Source of the DNA: Sporothrix humicola
Taxonomy: Eukaryota > Ascomycota > Sordariomycetes > Ophiostomatales > Ophiostomataceae
Length of the DNA: 64,000 bases
Assembly (NCBI GenBank): GCA_021396245.1
Contig: WNYE01000013.1
Coordinates: forward strand, 186,001-250,000
Direction of reading: 5' to 3'
The notes beneath the pieces are model-generated. The model did not search any database and was not told the DNA's origin. It saw only the letters and a program-made list of their open reading frames with translations. The translations under genes were made by a program, and so were the position numbers. Positions 23,725 to 36,637 of this stretch are shown in pieces. Positions within the stretch are counted from its first letter, which is position 1, and every line of letters begins with the position of its first letter.

Positions 23725-25577
23725 CTTTGCAGACTATTTTGTCGTGACTTGATGGTGTTGTGTGTGAAAGGCGGGTGGGTTGGTGATGGGAGAAAGAGGT
23801 GAAAAAGAGTGTGCAGGTTGGTGGTCTGGGAATATTGAAATTCGAAATAATGGGAAAAGGCCGAAAAAAAAATTCAGAGGCGTGCTAGTAGGGGGAAAAG
23901 AGGGGAGAGGGTCTGCCACACACAGAACACACAGAGCGGCAGCGCAGAGGACATTGGGCGCGGCAGAACCAAAGGCCCGCGAAAGAACTTTGTGGGCGAA
24001 ATTTTTTGAGCCAGGGCGGTGGGGTAGTTTGATGGCGAATGGTGAATTTCTATTGGCCCAGATATAGTTAGGGCTTCTCAAAAATAAATCGTGACCACGA
24101 GGGCCTTGCGATAAGAGTGGATAAGTGCGTATCGGCAATTATGCAGTTAGTGGGGTCTGCATTTTCAGATCAATGACAAGTTTATGTCAGCAATCTTGAA
24201 ATGGCCTTCTTACCTAATCAGCATTAGCCCTCGACTGAGCAACAACTTCTCCTTCAACCTCACGTCAACATCATGATCCTGTGCTCTGGAACACAGCTGC
24301 TGTGCCTGTAGCTCTATTGACGTCACGATGCTGTGAAGCCCTGCAATACAAGTAATCTATGCGATGAAAGGTCGTTCAGGGATTACTTGCTTGCTTCTCG
24401 TTGCAGATGCAGAATCGAAGCTCACGACATTGAGGATGACGAGAACATCAACGATAGGATGCTCAGGAATGGCAGGACGACGTCAATAAGGGATTTTTGT
24501 GACATTTGTGCTCACAGTACTATACGCTCGTCAAAATGCAACAGAAAATGAATGTGAGTTGGTATATTGTTGAAACTCCATAAATTTGTGACGCACGCTA
24601 TGTTACTTTTGTGCTTGCTCCTCCTTGCCATGTTTGAAAATAAAATAAAAAAGCGCTTCCTTGCTATGCTAAGACGATGAACAGAAGTGAATTGCAAAAT
24701 ATAGGGGTATTTGTGTAGAGGTAATGTGCTTTTTTTTTTCTTGGAATATTTGCTTTCTATTTCATAAGGGTCGTGGATCATGGTTCTCGTGTGCTTTTGT
24801 GTGCAGTGATATCGTGAAAATTAAAATAAAATCAAAACGCCCATTTCGCCAATGACCAGTACCAATGTCGGGTTTCGGTTTATCAACTCTCCCGTCTCTT
24901 TCCTCCTATTTTCTTCTTTTCTTTCTTCCAACGAATGTTTCGGCTTGTGAGATGGCAATCCAAACGAGAGATAAAGAGACAGTTAACAAAATGAGGCGAT
25001 AACAGAGAATGGCCGGCTCTTCCAAGCCATGACCTCTCAATCCGTCTTCTGCCGTTTTTGTCAACTTGTCCTCGATTCTGTCTGAGAATAGGCCAGTTCA
25101 TTTTGCCTTTGTGGAGGGGGGTTGCAAACTCCTTTTTTGTTTCCAAGAAAAAATCCGTTCCCAAAAGATGGTCATTTGGGGATGTCTCCCATTGAGACCA
25201 AATTAGGGGCAGAGAACGATGGACGCTGCAGATGAAAGACAAGAGACAAAGTCAACTGAGACCAACAACCTGTTCCAAGGTGTGTCTCGCCGTAGTCGTT
25301 TTGTTTCTCTGCTTTCAGTGCTGTGTCCTATCAGAGGATGCGTAGTTTAAAATAAAAAATGCCGTGGTCTGAAAGGATGACGAAAATAATGTGGGAAGGA
25401 AACGGTGAGTGATAAAATGAAAAAGGGCCTTGATACCGGCCATGGCTGAAGAGCCGGTGATGTGTGCTGTGTCTGGGGTATATGTGAATGGATGAGTGGG
25501 AATATAGGAATTGGGAATGTGTCAAGGCTGATATATGAATGATGCTTTCGAAGGCAATTTCGTTGCCTTCTTAACGA
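23725..25577. other. intergenic region upstream of eS1
   Basis: This 1.85-kb stretch should hold the eS1 promoter and leader and the 3' UTR of the serine-rich gene. The eS1-proximal part is purine-rich on the + strand, which means pyrimidine-rich in the transcript. No supportable coding frame was found. Confidence 0.5.
24068..24075 (-). promoter_or_regulatory. AGCCCTAA (Tbf1-type) box upstream of eS1
   Basis: On the - strand the sequence reads AGCCCTAA, matching ARCCCTAA, the Tbf1 site known in ribosomal-protein promoters of several ascomycetes. It lies 344 bp upstream of the eS1 start codon, facing the gene. One match to an 8-mer is weak evidence by itself; the position before a ribosomal-protein gene supports it. 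Confidence 0.4.
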
Positions 25578-26286
25578 CTAGTTATCAATGTCGTCGTCTT
25601 CCTTGTCTTGGTTATCATCGTACATGTCGAAGCTGGGAAAACTGTAGTAGTTTGCAGAGCCTGGGATGGTTAGCAAATGCCCGTCATATCATATTTGAGG
25701 ACGGCCGTCACTTACAAGGACTGTGCTGCATGTCGTCGAGGGAGCCGCTGGTGTGCGTCGAGGCTGGCGACGAGCCAAAAACCTCGTCGGTATTGGCCCG
25801 GTGGCGGCATGCGTCGACAGACGCATCGCCAGCCGACCGGATGCTGCTGCCATTGTGGTGATGGCCGCTGCTGCTGCTGACACCAGTCGTGCCATGACCA
25901 CGACTAGACCCGACAACGGCCGCAGCCGACGAGCGGCGATCGCTGCTGTGGGGCGATGTCCGCCGCGAACCGCCGCCGCTCATGCGGTCAAATAGTGGGC
26001 TGCCGGTCAAGGAGGCGACCGGCGATGTTGCGCAGGACGAGAGGTAGGCGACGCGGTTGAGGAGATCGGTGGCACGGCGATAGGTGGTGTAAGTGCCGCT
26101 GTTTTCGTCACCACCATTTGGGCTGGTGTGGCCACCGGAGTGGCTGCTGCGATAGGAAGTCGGGGGAGACATGTCGAGGGCGTGGTTGCCGGTTGAAGAC
26201 GTAAATAGGGAGGGTTCGGTGACGGATGCTCGTAGAAGGCGCGGGCGTCGCTGGCCAGAAGATCGGGATGCTGCCCGTGGATGCAT
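25578..26286 (-). CDS. serine-rich, probably disordered protein of unknown function
   Basis: The model has two exons, complement(25578..25660, 25716..26286), and gives 217 aa. The 55-bp intron has GTAAGT, CTAAC and CAG signals in order and joins the frames cleanly. I do not recognise the family. The first 190 residues are rich in Ser, Gly, Arg and His, with short stretches such as RRATDLLNRVAYLSSCATSP that look less random. The C-terminus changes to an aromatic then acidic tail, YYSFPSFDMYDDNQDKEDDD. No signal peptide or membrane segment is seen. The spliced tail, clean splice signals and GC-rich coding bias argue for a real gene. The start at 26286 is the first in-frame ATG and could be wrong if another 5' exon exists. 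Confidence 0.7.
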
Positions 26287-29200
26287 TTTTGCACTCTGAA
26301 AGTGTGATTTGGGTGGTTTTTATGTTCTGTGTGGTGAAAACACCATAGAAATGACGACAGCCAAAATGTCAACAATCTGTCGACAAGCACAATTTATGAC
26401 GTCGTTGGCGTTGCGTGGTGTCGTCGAAGACGGGCGTGCGCAGATCGGATTTTGGCGGGAATCGATCGTGGGCGCTGGCGATCGGGAGGCAAACCAAAAC
26501 AGAGAGGGCAACCAGAGGCAAAAAAGAACCGATGAAACTGAAGGACTGCCGATAAAAGTCGATGCAGTGGCAGGTTGAGATCAGAAATGATAAGAAAGCA
26601 GACAACCCTTCGAAAAGTATAGAGATCTGGACCAAGATGTCGGTGTTGATGTCGTTTTGAAAATTGAAGGTTGAGTCTCTTGAGTGTTGCGAGGTGTTGA
26701 TGCCTTGTAAGTGTCTAGTGTGCTGTTTGTGCTGGGTATGTCGTCTGTGGCAAATTGTAGTCGTCTTCTGTGAGAGACCAGGAGCTGCCAGAAGTTGAGT
26801 GTCGTGTTGAAGCAGGTTATATGAAGGTGATATATTCGAAGAGTAAGAAGTAGAGGTAGGAGAAGAGATAAAAGAGAATAAAATAAAGGAGTAAAATAAA
26901 ATAAATAATATATAATAGATTATTAGAAGTGATGGAGGGTAATATATGAAGCTGCAGCACGAACGCGTTCAACGCAACAGCAATATAGGTCGTAGTATAT
27001 CTGAATAAAAAGTAATGAAGCACGAAGAATGAAGATCGAGGTTGGCGAAAATGGCGAGAATTCGAAAGACGGATGATAGATGAAAAGAAAAGAGAGAAAA
27101 AAATACGAAAACGAAAGGACAACAGTGAGATGCAAAGAAGGGGGGACTTATTAGACTTTAAGGGGGGTGTGAACGCGAGAGGAGACTGAGGATGGATACG
27201 AACATCTGCACGCCTCACGCCTTCTACTTTGTTTTCACGCCCTCTCTCTCGCCCTACCGAATATGGGCCTGGCCACACTCCCACCACTTTTCTTCCCTTG
27301 TTCGCAGTTTGGAGCACACCCACTACCAAAACAGCACTTTTGAGAACCCACCGTCCCATCCGCCGACCCCAAGATACCGGACTTGGTTCATGGGTGGTCT
27401 TATTCCAGCGATTTCAACACGACACCGGTTTCTTTTCTGCTTTGCCCCCTGCTGCCCTTTCTGTTTTACAGGGCTATCTTCTTCTTTTTTTTCTCCTATT
27501 TTACGGGGCCTTTTCTTATTTAACATTATTATTACAGCACGTTTATTTTATTTTGTTGGGCTGGGAGCTTGACAGGGGGTGACAAGATGCTGGATGGGGG
27601 TGGCAGGGGAGGATGGAAGGGCGGGAGAATGAAAAAGAAGGCGAGAAAGGAAGGAAGATGGAAGGGGAGAAAAGAAAAAGAAGAAAAAAAAAGAAAACAG
27701 AAAAATAGGACACAGACCAGGTCAGGAAAATAGGAGAGGATCGAAATAGGGAGACAGTGACGAAAGGGGAAAGGACCAGCGAGCATCCACGAGAAGAGAG
27801 GAAGGCGGAAAGAGAAAAATGAAAAGAGACCAAAAAAAAACTCAAGAAACCAGGAACCCGCACCCATGCATCGCTGGGACCTGGGACCAGCAGGGGGATG
27901 TGGGTGTCAACAGGGGGGCAATGAAGACGACAGAAGGGCCCGAAAAAGTGAAAAGAGACATCAGGACACGACACCAGACCAGCCCAGAACGGGCCAGGCT
28001 TCGCAGACCACAAGACGCCAACACAACATGTTGATTGCATATCCACTCCCACTCTCACCCCCAGACCGACCGTTGAGTTGTGTGTGTTCTGTGTATCTTT
28101 TTTCGATGATCGGTGATTGTCGTTATTACTGAGTAGAATTGTTGACAGTCATGCCAAGTGTCTCCTGAGGTCTCCCAGATTGGAAGCTGCTTTTCGGGCA
28201 TCTCCCCTAGAAATCGATGAAAGCACAAATATTGAGACAAAACACACGACGGGAAGGAGCCGGCCATGCCACTTGTCAGCCGGTGGACTGGAGGTGAGAG
28301 GAGCGGATATCGAAGATGGCGATGGACAAAAGGACAAGGGACTCATAAACAAGGGTAGAGAGTGGAGGTTGGGCAACGAAGCACGATGTCTTTCTTTGCA
28401 GCTTTGCAGCAGTCACCGCCTTTCACGCTTCACGACATGCGTTGAACAATGGGGAAGATGGAGACAGATGGACGAACAAAAATGGAGCTCCGTCCTCGTA
28501 GCTTCCCTTATTCTCCGCTTCTTTTTTCAACGTATTTTAATTTTTGCAATGTCAACATGGGGTAAAATTACCAGAAGCACGGAGCACACTCATTTCTGTA
28601 CTTACTGAGGACTCCATACAAAATCAGTAAAATTTTGGAAAATCAGCAGAAATGAAAAGAAAAGAGCCTGTTGTCATTTCTTTTCCATCAGATGTTTGCG
28701 TGATATGCCGAGATGCACGTTGCGTGAGTGAGCATGGGCAGATGCGCGTGTGAGCGCGTGAGATGCAAAATGGACACGCCGTGTCGGCTGTCTTGTCTTT
28801 TTTTCCTCTGTCAGTAGACAAGGATATTTGCGTGCTTTGTGGTCGTTGCGGTCTTTGCGTTCTTTCTTTTCGATCGTTGCAGTCACAGTCACAGCACGGT
28901 CGTTGCGTTGTTTTCCTTTTCTGTCCGTTTCGTCCCTGTCTTTCCCTTTCCCGGGCCTCCCTACTCGTCCTTCCGAGCGTTGTGCTCATCCAATGGATTC
29001 AGAACCAGGGCGTGCGCAGAACCAAGAGGCGAGAGAGGAGAGAGGGAGAGAAAGAGAGGCTCGAGGGGATACTGTCCCGTGTGCAGCTGTTGCCTCGTCC
29101 TTTTTCGTTATTCGTCCTCTCTCTGCTCAATACGGGTCGTATTACGGAGGGCTAACCGTCAACTGATGCCCTTGTTTTGGCTGTGTGTGTGTGTGTGTTG

Positions 29201-32200
29201 AGTTTGCAGAGTGTGTGCCATTTTGTGAACGAATGGTGTACGGGTGGACGGGTGCTAGCAAAACTAGCAAACTGGTGGACTGGCGGACCCCTTTTTGTGA
29301 GACCCGGACGGAGCGCAGACCGTTGGGTTGGGCACCACCACTTCTGAAAAGAGGGTGTGTGGATCCGCTTGTGTGCGTGTGTCTGGAGCTCCGTCGATGT
29401 GCGATGAGAAGACGAGAGGAGAGGAGTGAAAAGAGGAGGGAAGACCAAGAAGAGGAGAAAGAGGAGAAGCGAGAGGAGAAGCCACTGGCGAAGAGAGAGG
29501 GAGAGGAGACGACAAAAGACACCAGACGACTCCTTCCTAGAAATCGGTGTGCGAGTCGCTCGAGTCGTGTGTTTTGAGGGAAAGAGCGCCTGGCTGACAG
29601 GCTCAGGTACAAAGTAAGACACGGAAGGCGGAAGATGGAAGGCGGCGACGGGCGTTGTTTCCTATTGTTTTCTCTTGCGTTTCCTTTTGCTCTTTCCTAT
29701 TCAGCACAAAGATGGTGTGGCACCACAACAGGAAGGGGCAGACGCCATTGCCCCTTTGTGCCTTGTGAATCATGAACGTTGAAAGTATCACGTCCTGTGT
29801 TGAGTCTCTAAAAACAGAGCATCAAAAGCAACAGACAAACAACAGCATGTAAAAAAGATAGCCAGGGACAGTGTCAGCTCCCTTGCGTCGTTCGAGTTCG
29901 ACTTCAACACCCGCGTCCTCTGCCGTTCGTTAGCCATTCCTTCTCTGCGACGCTACAAGAAACTCAAGAAAAGATACAAAATACTTGTCAAAGTGCTTGC
30001 ACAAGTTCATCAGTCCACAAGAACGATTGTCATGTTCTGACCACCACTAACCAAAGACACTATGCGACTTATCCGAGACCAGGCGGCCAGGCTAAGACCG
30101 CGGCCAGCTGGACTGGACCACCCGGGGAAGAGGGTCGGCGCGGCCGGCTCGGGCGGTCGTCGGTTTTTACACAGTCTTTGTTGACCACAGGAGGTTGTTC
30201 AAGGCCAGTCTCTGCCCTTCGCTCTCCTCTTTCCTCTTTCCTCCTCCTCTCACTGGATGTCACACGCCGCAAACCAGTTGGGTACAAATACATATGTACA
30301 TGTACGCGGACGGATCCATTCTCCGATTCTGATTTGTCTGTTTGGCTGGCCTCTTCTTCAGGCGCAGCACTTTGGCTGTGTGCGCTGGACAAAGTGGAGA
30401 GAAAGAGTGACCGCGTGCTCTGTGTCTTTTTTCTCGTCCGTCACGAACTGTCTCGTCTCGTCGTCTTTGTTTTTCGCTTTTTTTACTCGCTTCTCGTCGC
30501 CTTTCATTGATGTCCCCAAAGAGGAAAGCAAGAATAGGGGGAATATCTTAGAGCCCGTGTTAGTGGACTAGCGGCCTGGCATATCACGGAAGTAACGGTG
30601 TGTCCAGGTGTGCCCAGGTGCTAGTACCCTTTCAATTAGCGCCTTTGTATCAGCGAGGAATAGCGCTAACAGAGGCGGAAAGTCGCTGATCGATGCCGCG
30701 ACGTGCTAAGACAGGGGACCTCTTCCTATTTTGTCGTTTTTCTTTTCTTTTTGCTTCGTTTCTCGTCTCGGTTTGCGTTCTGTCGCTTCCTCTCTTCTGG
30801 GACGACTCAACACTTGCCTCCCCCTTTTCTCCCATGTCTCAGCGGACCCCAGCGCTCATCAACCACTCCAGCGCCTCAAACCTAACATTTTCACTCATAT
30901 TCACACCATTTTATTTTTATTCTTATTTTTGTCTCTTCTTTTTTTCAACCACACTGCACCTCATCAGCGATCTCGACCTGCCCCGGCATATGACCGCTGG
31001 TGCCCGCTCCCCCTTGTTTGCGATCCCCCTTGTCGTGTTCGATCTCGATGCTTTTGGCGGTTTGGCTCTTTGGGCGTGAGATGCTGGGATTGGATTCGAA
31101 GACGTCTCGAATAATACCTTGCTTGTGTGTCATCGAAACTCGCTCTTCCTGACATCTTTTTTTGCAACTGCGATTCCATTTCCTCTTTCATCTTGCAGAA
31201 CAGTCTTCAGCCCTTTCTGCCAGGGAACTGCAGTGTCAATGTGCCGCAGACCGGGGTCCATCCATTACATCTTTTTGCATCTTCTCACAGTTTCTTAACT
31301 CCAAAGTTTCTCCTCAAATTCTCACGCGGTCTCTTCAACAGCTGCATGCGACCTTGGCGACGTCTGACCGTTGTATTATTACCCCTACCCGGCCCCGGCC
31401 AATGCGGCAAGCAGCCGGTGAACAAGTCAACATCGTCATTGACTTTTTTTGAAGCCCTGCTTTCTATCCCGTCCCTTCATCACGTGGTCCATCCTCTTCA
31501 GGGTATCTTTGAGTAAAAACGCCTCTCGTCTTTCCGCCGTATTCCTTGCAATTGTCTGCTTCCTTGGCTGTGTCCTTGTCATACCGTCATACACAGCACA
31601 TTCATCCGCCAAGTATCCCCGCACTTTTATCTCGTGATATGCCATATCGACCTCGAAAGCACAGATCCCTTACGAGATGCCCTGTTTTCACGTACATCGC
31701 ACTTGCACAATTCCGTTCTCTGTAAGATGATATCGACAACTGCACCCGGTTCTGTAATCGCATAACCGCGTCCCCTGTACCTGTACCACGTCAACAGCCA
31801 TTTTCTGTGTGTTTTGTTTGTTTTGTTTGCAAACTTGTACCAGCCGCGGAGAAACTCTGTGTCACACCGGTTGCAATGTATGGACCCTTTGTTTTGTGTC
31901 CAAGAAGTCCATCTTTCTGCCCAGGCCCTCCATCTTCTTGTTCGTGGATTTCTGTCTTGTCTTGCCTGCCGTATTTACCGTCGATGACATCTTTGAGGAG
32001 GTTCAAACGACGAGATGGAGGATACGACGGATACCAACTCAAGTCCTAAGAGGAACTTCCAAACAGGACCGTATGCAAGGCAATATGCCGAGTTCCAGAC
32101 TGCTCTTCTCCTGTTCTCCTCTTCTTCTTCAGCAAGACGGATAATGCCCAACAAAAAGTTTGGCCAAGATGGAGAGGGATGCCTTTTCCGTGGACTTTCT

Positions 32201-33810
32201 GCGGAGGGAATGTCCCTTCTCGCGACTCATTGGCCTGCCGCTGAAATGGTCGCGCTTGATGTAAAGGAGCTGAAGAGCTCGGAGAGCTTGAGAGGAAGAG
32301 GGGAAGCTCGAGAAGGAGCTATGGAGGAGCCGGAGGCGACATTCGCGAATATGCATGTCGATCAAGGTTCTGGACTTTTTTGTGCATTTGTGTTATTTGT
32401 AGTGTCGCACTTTCTCCGGATCACGCAACATTGTCCTTCCCTCCATAATGGCTTTGTGGGCGTACAACATGTTTTGCCTTCCACCACGGACATACACATA
32501 CACGCCGGCTGCAATGCCGTCGGCCGCTGTCACTGGATTCAACACTTGTAGGGTGAACCGATGCTATGTGTGTCTCGCTTTATTTTTGCACTGAGGTTCA
32601 TTTGTTTTTATTTTACTGTATTTATTTTTTCGAAGCAAATCAAAAGGTTTGTTCTGTACTTTTTATTATTTATGTATTTTGAAAAAAAAAAAAAAAGGAT
32701 ATAAGCGAATAAACACAGGCACCTAGAATTATTTAATTATGGGAATACGATCGGTTTATTTACTTTGATGCTGAATTTTCTCCTTCAATAGAAACATTTG
32801 CGAGAAAGGACCGAAAATCTCGATGGTCATGCGTGGCAGTCAAAAGACAACTGGCAATATCTAAGACAAGAGGCAGCAGTGTTGCATCACACCCTCTCTC
32901 CAGTTTCTGAAGCTCCCCATAGCCTCTCGTTCTCTCCGTTCGCTCCGACCGGCTGTTCTGTGGGGGATCATCCGTACGTGACTAGTTAACTATGGGGGAG
33001 CTGGCGGGAGCATTACATGTACCTTTTTCATCTTCTTCTTCTTTTCTTTTCTTTTTTGCGCAAGCGTGGAGAAGAATGGGAATATGCCAGACGAGGCGGA
33101 AATAGGATAGACATGCCTCATAGGGCGAGAAGATTGGAGAAACGTGGGATCGAGGATTGTGAATGATGGGGGTACAAGGCACATCACACTCGCAAAATAC
33201 CGCTCTCCCTCAATGTAAATACCGGTTTTTTCATCATGAAAGAGGATTTGGTAAACACAGCGAGATACCAGCCGTGGCAGCACGTTTTTAATTTGACAAG
33301 ACGATCTCCATGATAGCGATCCCACGCTTTCGCATCACATTGAGAGAAACCGAGTGGACCACGCTTCGTAGTTCACAGTTCACAGCCACGTTTGATGGGG
33401 TAGCTGATGGGGGATAGCTGATGGTCGCCTTTTGACCACGCTTGGCGAGATATGTCCGTCCGCCTTGCGTGCTTCGTTGGCGGGCGTGGGCTGACAAGTA
33501 ACTGACCATATTGATGATTTTTGGCTGCTGTGACTGGATGGAGGGAAGAGGCGATAAATAGACGACTGCAATGATTGGCTAGACGACACAACAGGATGAA
33601 ATATTGATGCAAATGCTTCCTATTATTTAAAACGCAGAAAAAGCGCAGAGCAGATCTGATGAACGTAGCTAAACCAATAAAAATATAACACCCCCAACAG
33701 TCCTACCCTTTGAACATGGCGCGAAGTTAGTTTTGAGGCTTTGGACGGTGCGCCGCCTTGATGCGTTAAATCGAGTGAGCAGGCGTGGGAAGGAGACACG
33801 AAGACGATGC
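26287..33810. other. 7.5-kb gene desert between the serine-rich gene and URC1
   Basis: No open frame over about 180 codons and none with a recognisable domain. It holds A/T-rich sequence at about 26868-26936, a purine-rich tract at about 27595-27850, a GA-rich tract at about 29399-29520, a TG dinucleotide run near 29182-29198 and 14 A at 32683-32696. The first few hundred bases should hold the promoter of the serine-rich gene, the last few the URC1 3' UTR. I see no mobile-element genes. Confidence 0.6.
27595..27850 (+). repeat. purine-rich tract, about 250 bp
   Basis: The + strand is strongly biased to G and A over about 250 bp, including runs such as GAAAAAGAAGAAAAAAAAAG. The complementary strand gives spurious Phe/Ser-rich open frames. 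No protein or RNA function can be read from it. Confidence 0.6.
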
Positions 33811-36637
33811 TCAGTGGTCGATGCTGTAGAAGAGAGAAGGAGAAAGTCGGGTCAGCACTCGAACATTGCATGATTTGTTGAACGATGTGCCAAGCAGATG
33901 TTGTATGTTCCGGGGGAGAGGAAGGGAGAATGGACAACGCGAGTGAGGATGTTTGGGAGAAAACGACGAATAAGGAAACTGTTGACTTACTCTTCCCATG
34001 TTCTGCCTTGCACGGCTTCGAGCTCCTCTGTTGTCATGCGGTGACCAGTTGTAAAGTAGCCTGTTGAGTAAGAGAGGAGAAGGAACAATTTTAGTCACGC
34101 TGTGCTACACGCCTCCACATACTGTTGACCGTTGGGCTTCTTACCGGCATTGATCTTTGCATCGATTTCGACTCTGGAGTCGGCCGGAATCCATTCCTCG
34201 GGAAGTTCGACGCGTTCGTGAATCGGAATACTGCAGTTGAGAAGGAAGAGGTAACACGGGTTAGTCATTCGGGGAACGAGCCACGACAAATTGGATACGA
34301 CGATCGTAGGAGTTTGCCCTTACCCTTGGCCAACGATGGCATCGTATTTCATGCTGTAGGACGGCGATATTAGTACGACACGTTGTCGAAACACCAATAC
34401 ACCAATATATGACAACCACGTTGTCTTGATGATCCCCGGATAGATGGTGTACGTACTTGCTCATACTCAGCATACGGTCGATCTTCGTGATGCCGAGCCA
34501 GTGCAGGATATCCGGCATCAGAGCCTGGAAACGCATATCCTTGACGCCGGCAATGTTCTCGGTCCGCTTGAAGTAGTCGGACGCGCGGTCCTCGCCTCGC
34601 TTTCTGGCATTGTACACCACTATTGTCGGAGAAATGAACATTAGTCACTGCCTTGATATAAACCATCGTCACCATATGGTTGAGGGATCGAGGCTCGTCG
34701 TACGGTACTAAAGAGGATTGTTAGCAAGATAAAACAGAAACGGGTACAGGGCACATGCAATTAGGTTAAACTTACTTTTGTTACTTCACCAAGAGCACGT
34801 CCCTCTTTCCGGAAGTAGATTACAACGCCACTGCCTCCATTTTGAGCCTCCTTGACTGCCTCCTCGATGCCGTAGATGAGATACGGCCGGCAAGTACAGA
34901 TATCGGAGCCGAAGACGTCGCTTCCGTTGCACTGCATATGTTAGCAGCCGACAGACAAAAACGGGGTCTTCTCTCTATGGTGATCTTACCTCGTCGTGAA
35001 TTCTCAATGCTAGCCGGACACTGGCATCCGACATCTTGGCAGGGTCACCGAAACAGTACACCGTTAGACCACCTATGTTTGTATGTTAGCTCTTTTGGCC
35101 TTCATATTATCTCGGGATGGCGTGTTAAACTAACCGATGGGAGGAAGGAAGATCTTGATATCACCACGGGTGATAAGCTGCAAAGTCGTTAGCGATCGTA
35201 CTGGTGATTACAGTGTGGGCGGATGCCGGTTGAGGCCTACCTCGGGGTAGCTGCCGCCCGTGTGCTCGAAGAGAGACCGCCGCAGAGTGCCCTCATCAAT
35301 ACCGAATCTCTCTGCAACTCCTGGTAGGTACCAGACCTAAGAGAAGGTGTTAGTCGACGCAGAGATTACCATATAGTTGCTGATATGCGCTTCTTACCGG
35401 TTCAACGGCGAATTTTGTCACTGCCAACTCGCCCTTGTCGTTAAGGCAGACCTTGCCGTCAGGCACACTGACAACAAATATGTTAGTGCATATTACACGA
35501 CAATGAACATCACTGATGGGTCCTGAACTTACAGTCTGCCTTTACGGACGCTGTCTTCCAGTTCCGGAAGCTGGTGGTATGCTGTTAGTGGTGGCCTTCA
35601 AGTCTATATCAAGCTGTGCAGAATAACCCACTCTCATATGCGCTTTTGTGACGGCAATCGTGGGACGGATATCAACTAAAACTTGTTAGTCACTTCAACC
35701 GAAAGTCTACCACCAGCAACAACCCAACCTACCGTTATCCTTGTCCATGACATCCTTGAAGAGGGTCTGGGGCAAATGACCCCATGGGTCCATGGCGACA
35801 ATTTTCTTCTTGTCATACCACTGGGGGAAGGGTCCGATGGTGACAGCCGGCTCGGTGTTGGTGAAGTCGGGCCTGATATCGGTCAGTATCAACAGAAATT
35901 ATTATGCCTTCCCCTAGAGATGATATACGCACCGGTGCTCAGCATTCAGCTGCTGACTTGCAACAGCAAGGGCGTAGTAGATGGAGTATGAACCGCCGTG
36001 GGCTAAGAAAAGTATATGTCAGTTTCGGCACGAAGACAGAGAACAGTCGGTCTCGAGAAAGCCTACCTCCAATAGCTATTAGACACGTTAGCAGACATTC
36101 CTAGATATTCACATTGTGCAACAGCATCCAAGGGGCTCAAGCTCACCGTTTCGCCGCCGAATTGTCGATGCCGCTCGTGAGACAACAATAGGGCCGCGCT
36201 CTGTGGGGTCCTCGGCGCCCCAGTTCATGGGGAACGGGTTGATGCCAATCTGATTGGGATATGTCCTGAAGCATAAGTTAGAACACTGGTAACCGTAATT
36301 AACATTGGACCGAAACAACTGAGACATACGTCAAGATGATGCGCGAGGTGAATGTCGACTTGGGACTCGAGGACAAATTCGGGCTGCTAGCCAAGGCATT
36401 GTCTCCTTCGATTGGCGGCTCCGAAACCGGGTTGGCTATCGTGACCGGCGCCGACAAAGCGGCAGGGCTCAGCGCAGACGCCGGAGCAGAAGCTGTGGAC
36501 GAGGCCGGCGCAGCCATAGACGACTTGACGGCGGCGAGGAGCTCTGCCTGAGACTTTTGCATCTGCTCCAGGATACTGGTGATGTGCTCGGTGCCGGCCG
36601 GGCCGGAGCTGGCTGCTGAATCTCCGTTCGTAGCCAT
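33811..36637 (-). CDS. urc1: URC1, GTP cyclohydrolase II-like protein of uracil catabolism
   Basis: I traced 18 exons giving 513 aa: complement(33811..33823, 33991..34060, 34145..34230, 34324..34353, 34457..34619, 34704..34707, 34776..34931, 34990..35072, 35135..35177, 35241..35336, 35398..35467, 35533..35570, 35632..35675, 35733..35872, 35933..36002, 36067..36075, 36147..36265, 36330..36637). Every junction keeps the frame with GT-AG signals. Exons of 4 nt and 9 nt are needed to give EVTKYLVYNARKRG and AIGAHGGSYS. The RibA-type zinc ligands are Cys341, Cys352 and Cys354 with the GTP cyclohydrolase II spacing (C-x10-C-x-C), followed by FRKEGRALGEV. The first 85 residues are Ala/Ser-rich. Fungal URC1 is required to use uracil as nitrogen source through the URC route. 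A riboflavin enzyme (RIB1) is the alternative, but the long N-terminal domain fits URC1. Confidence 0.93.

Noticed and set aside
27543..28058. Phe/Ser-rich 171-codon - strand frame suggestive of a membrane protein
   Set aside because: The hydrophobic residues come from translating the purine-rich tract backwards; simple-sequence artefact.
32015..32551. 178-codon + strand frame upstream of URC1
   Set aside because: No recognisable domain and no conserved-looking blocks; left unannotated.
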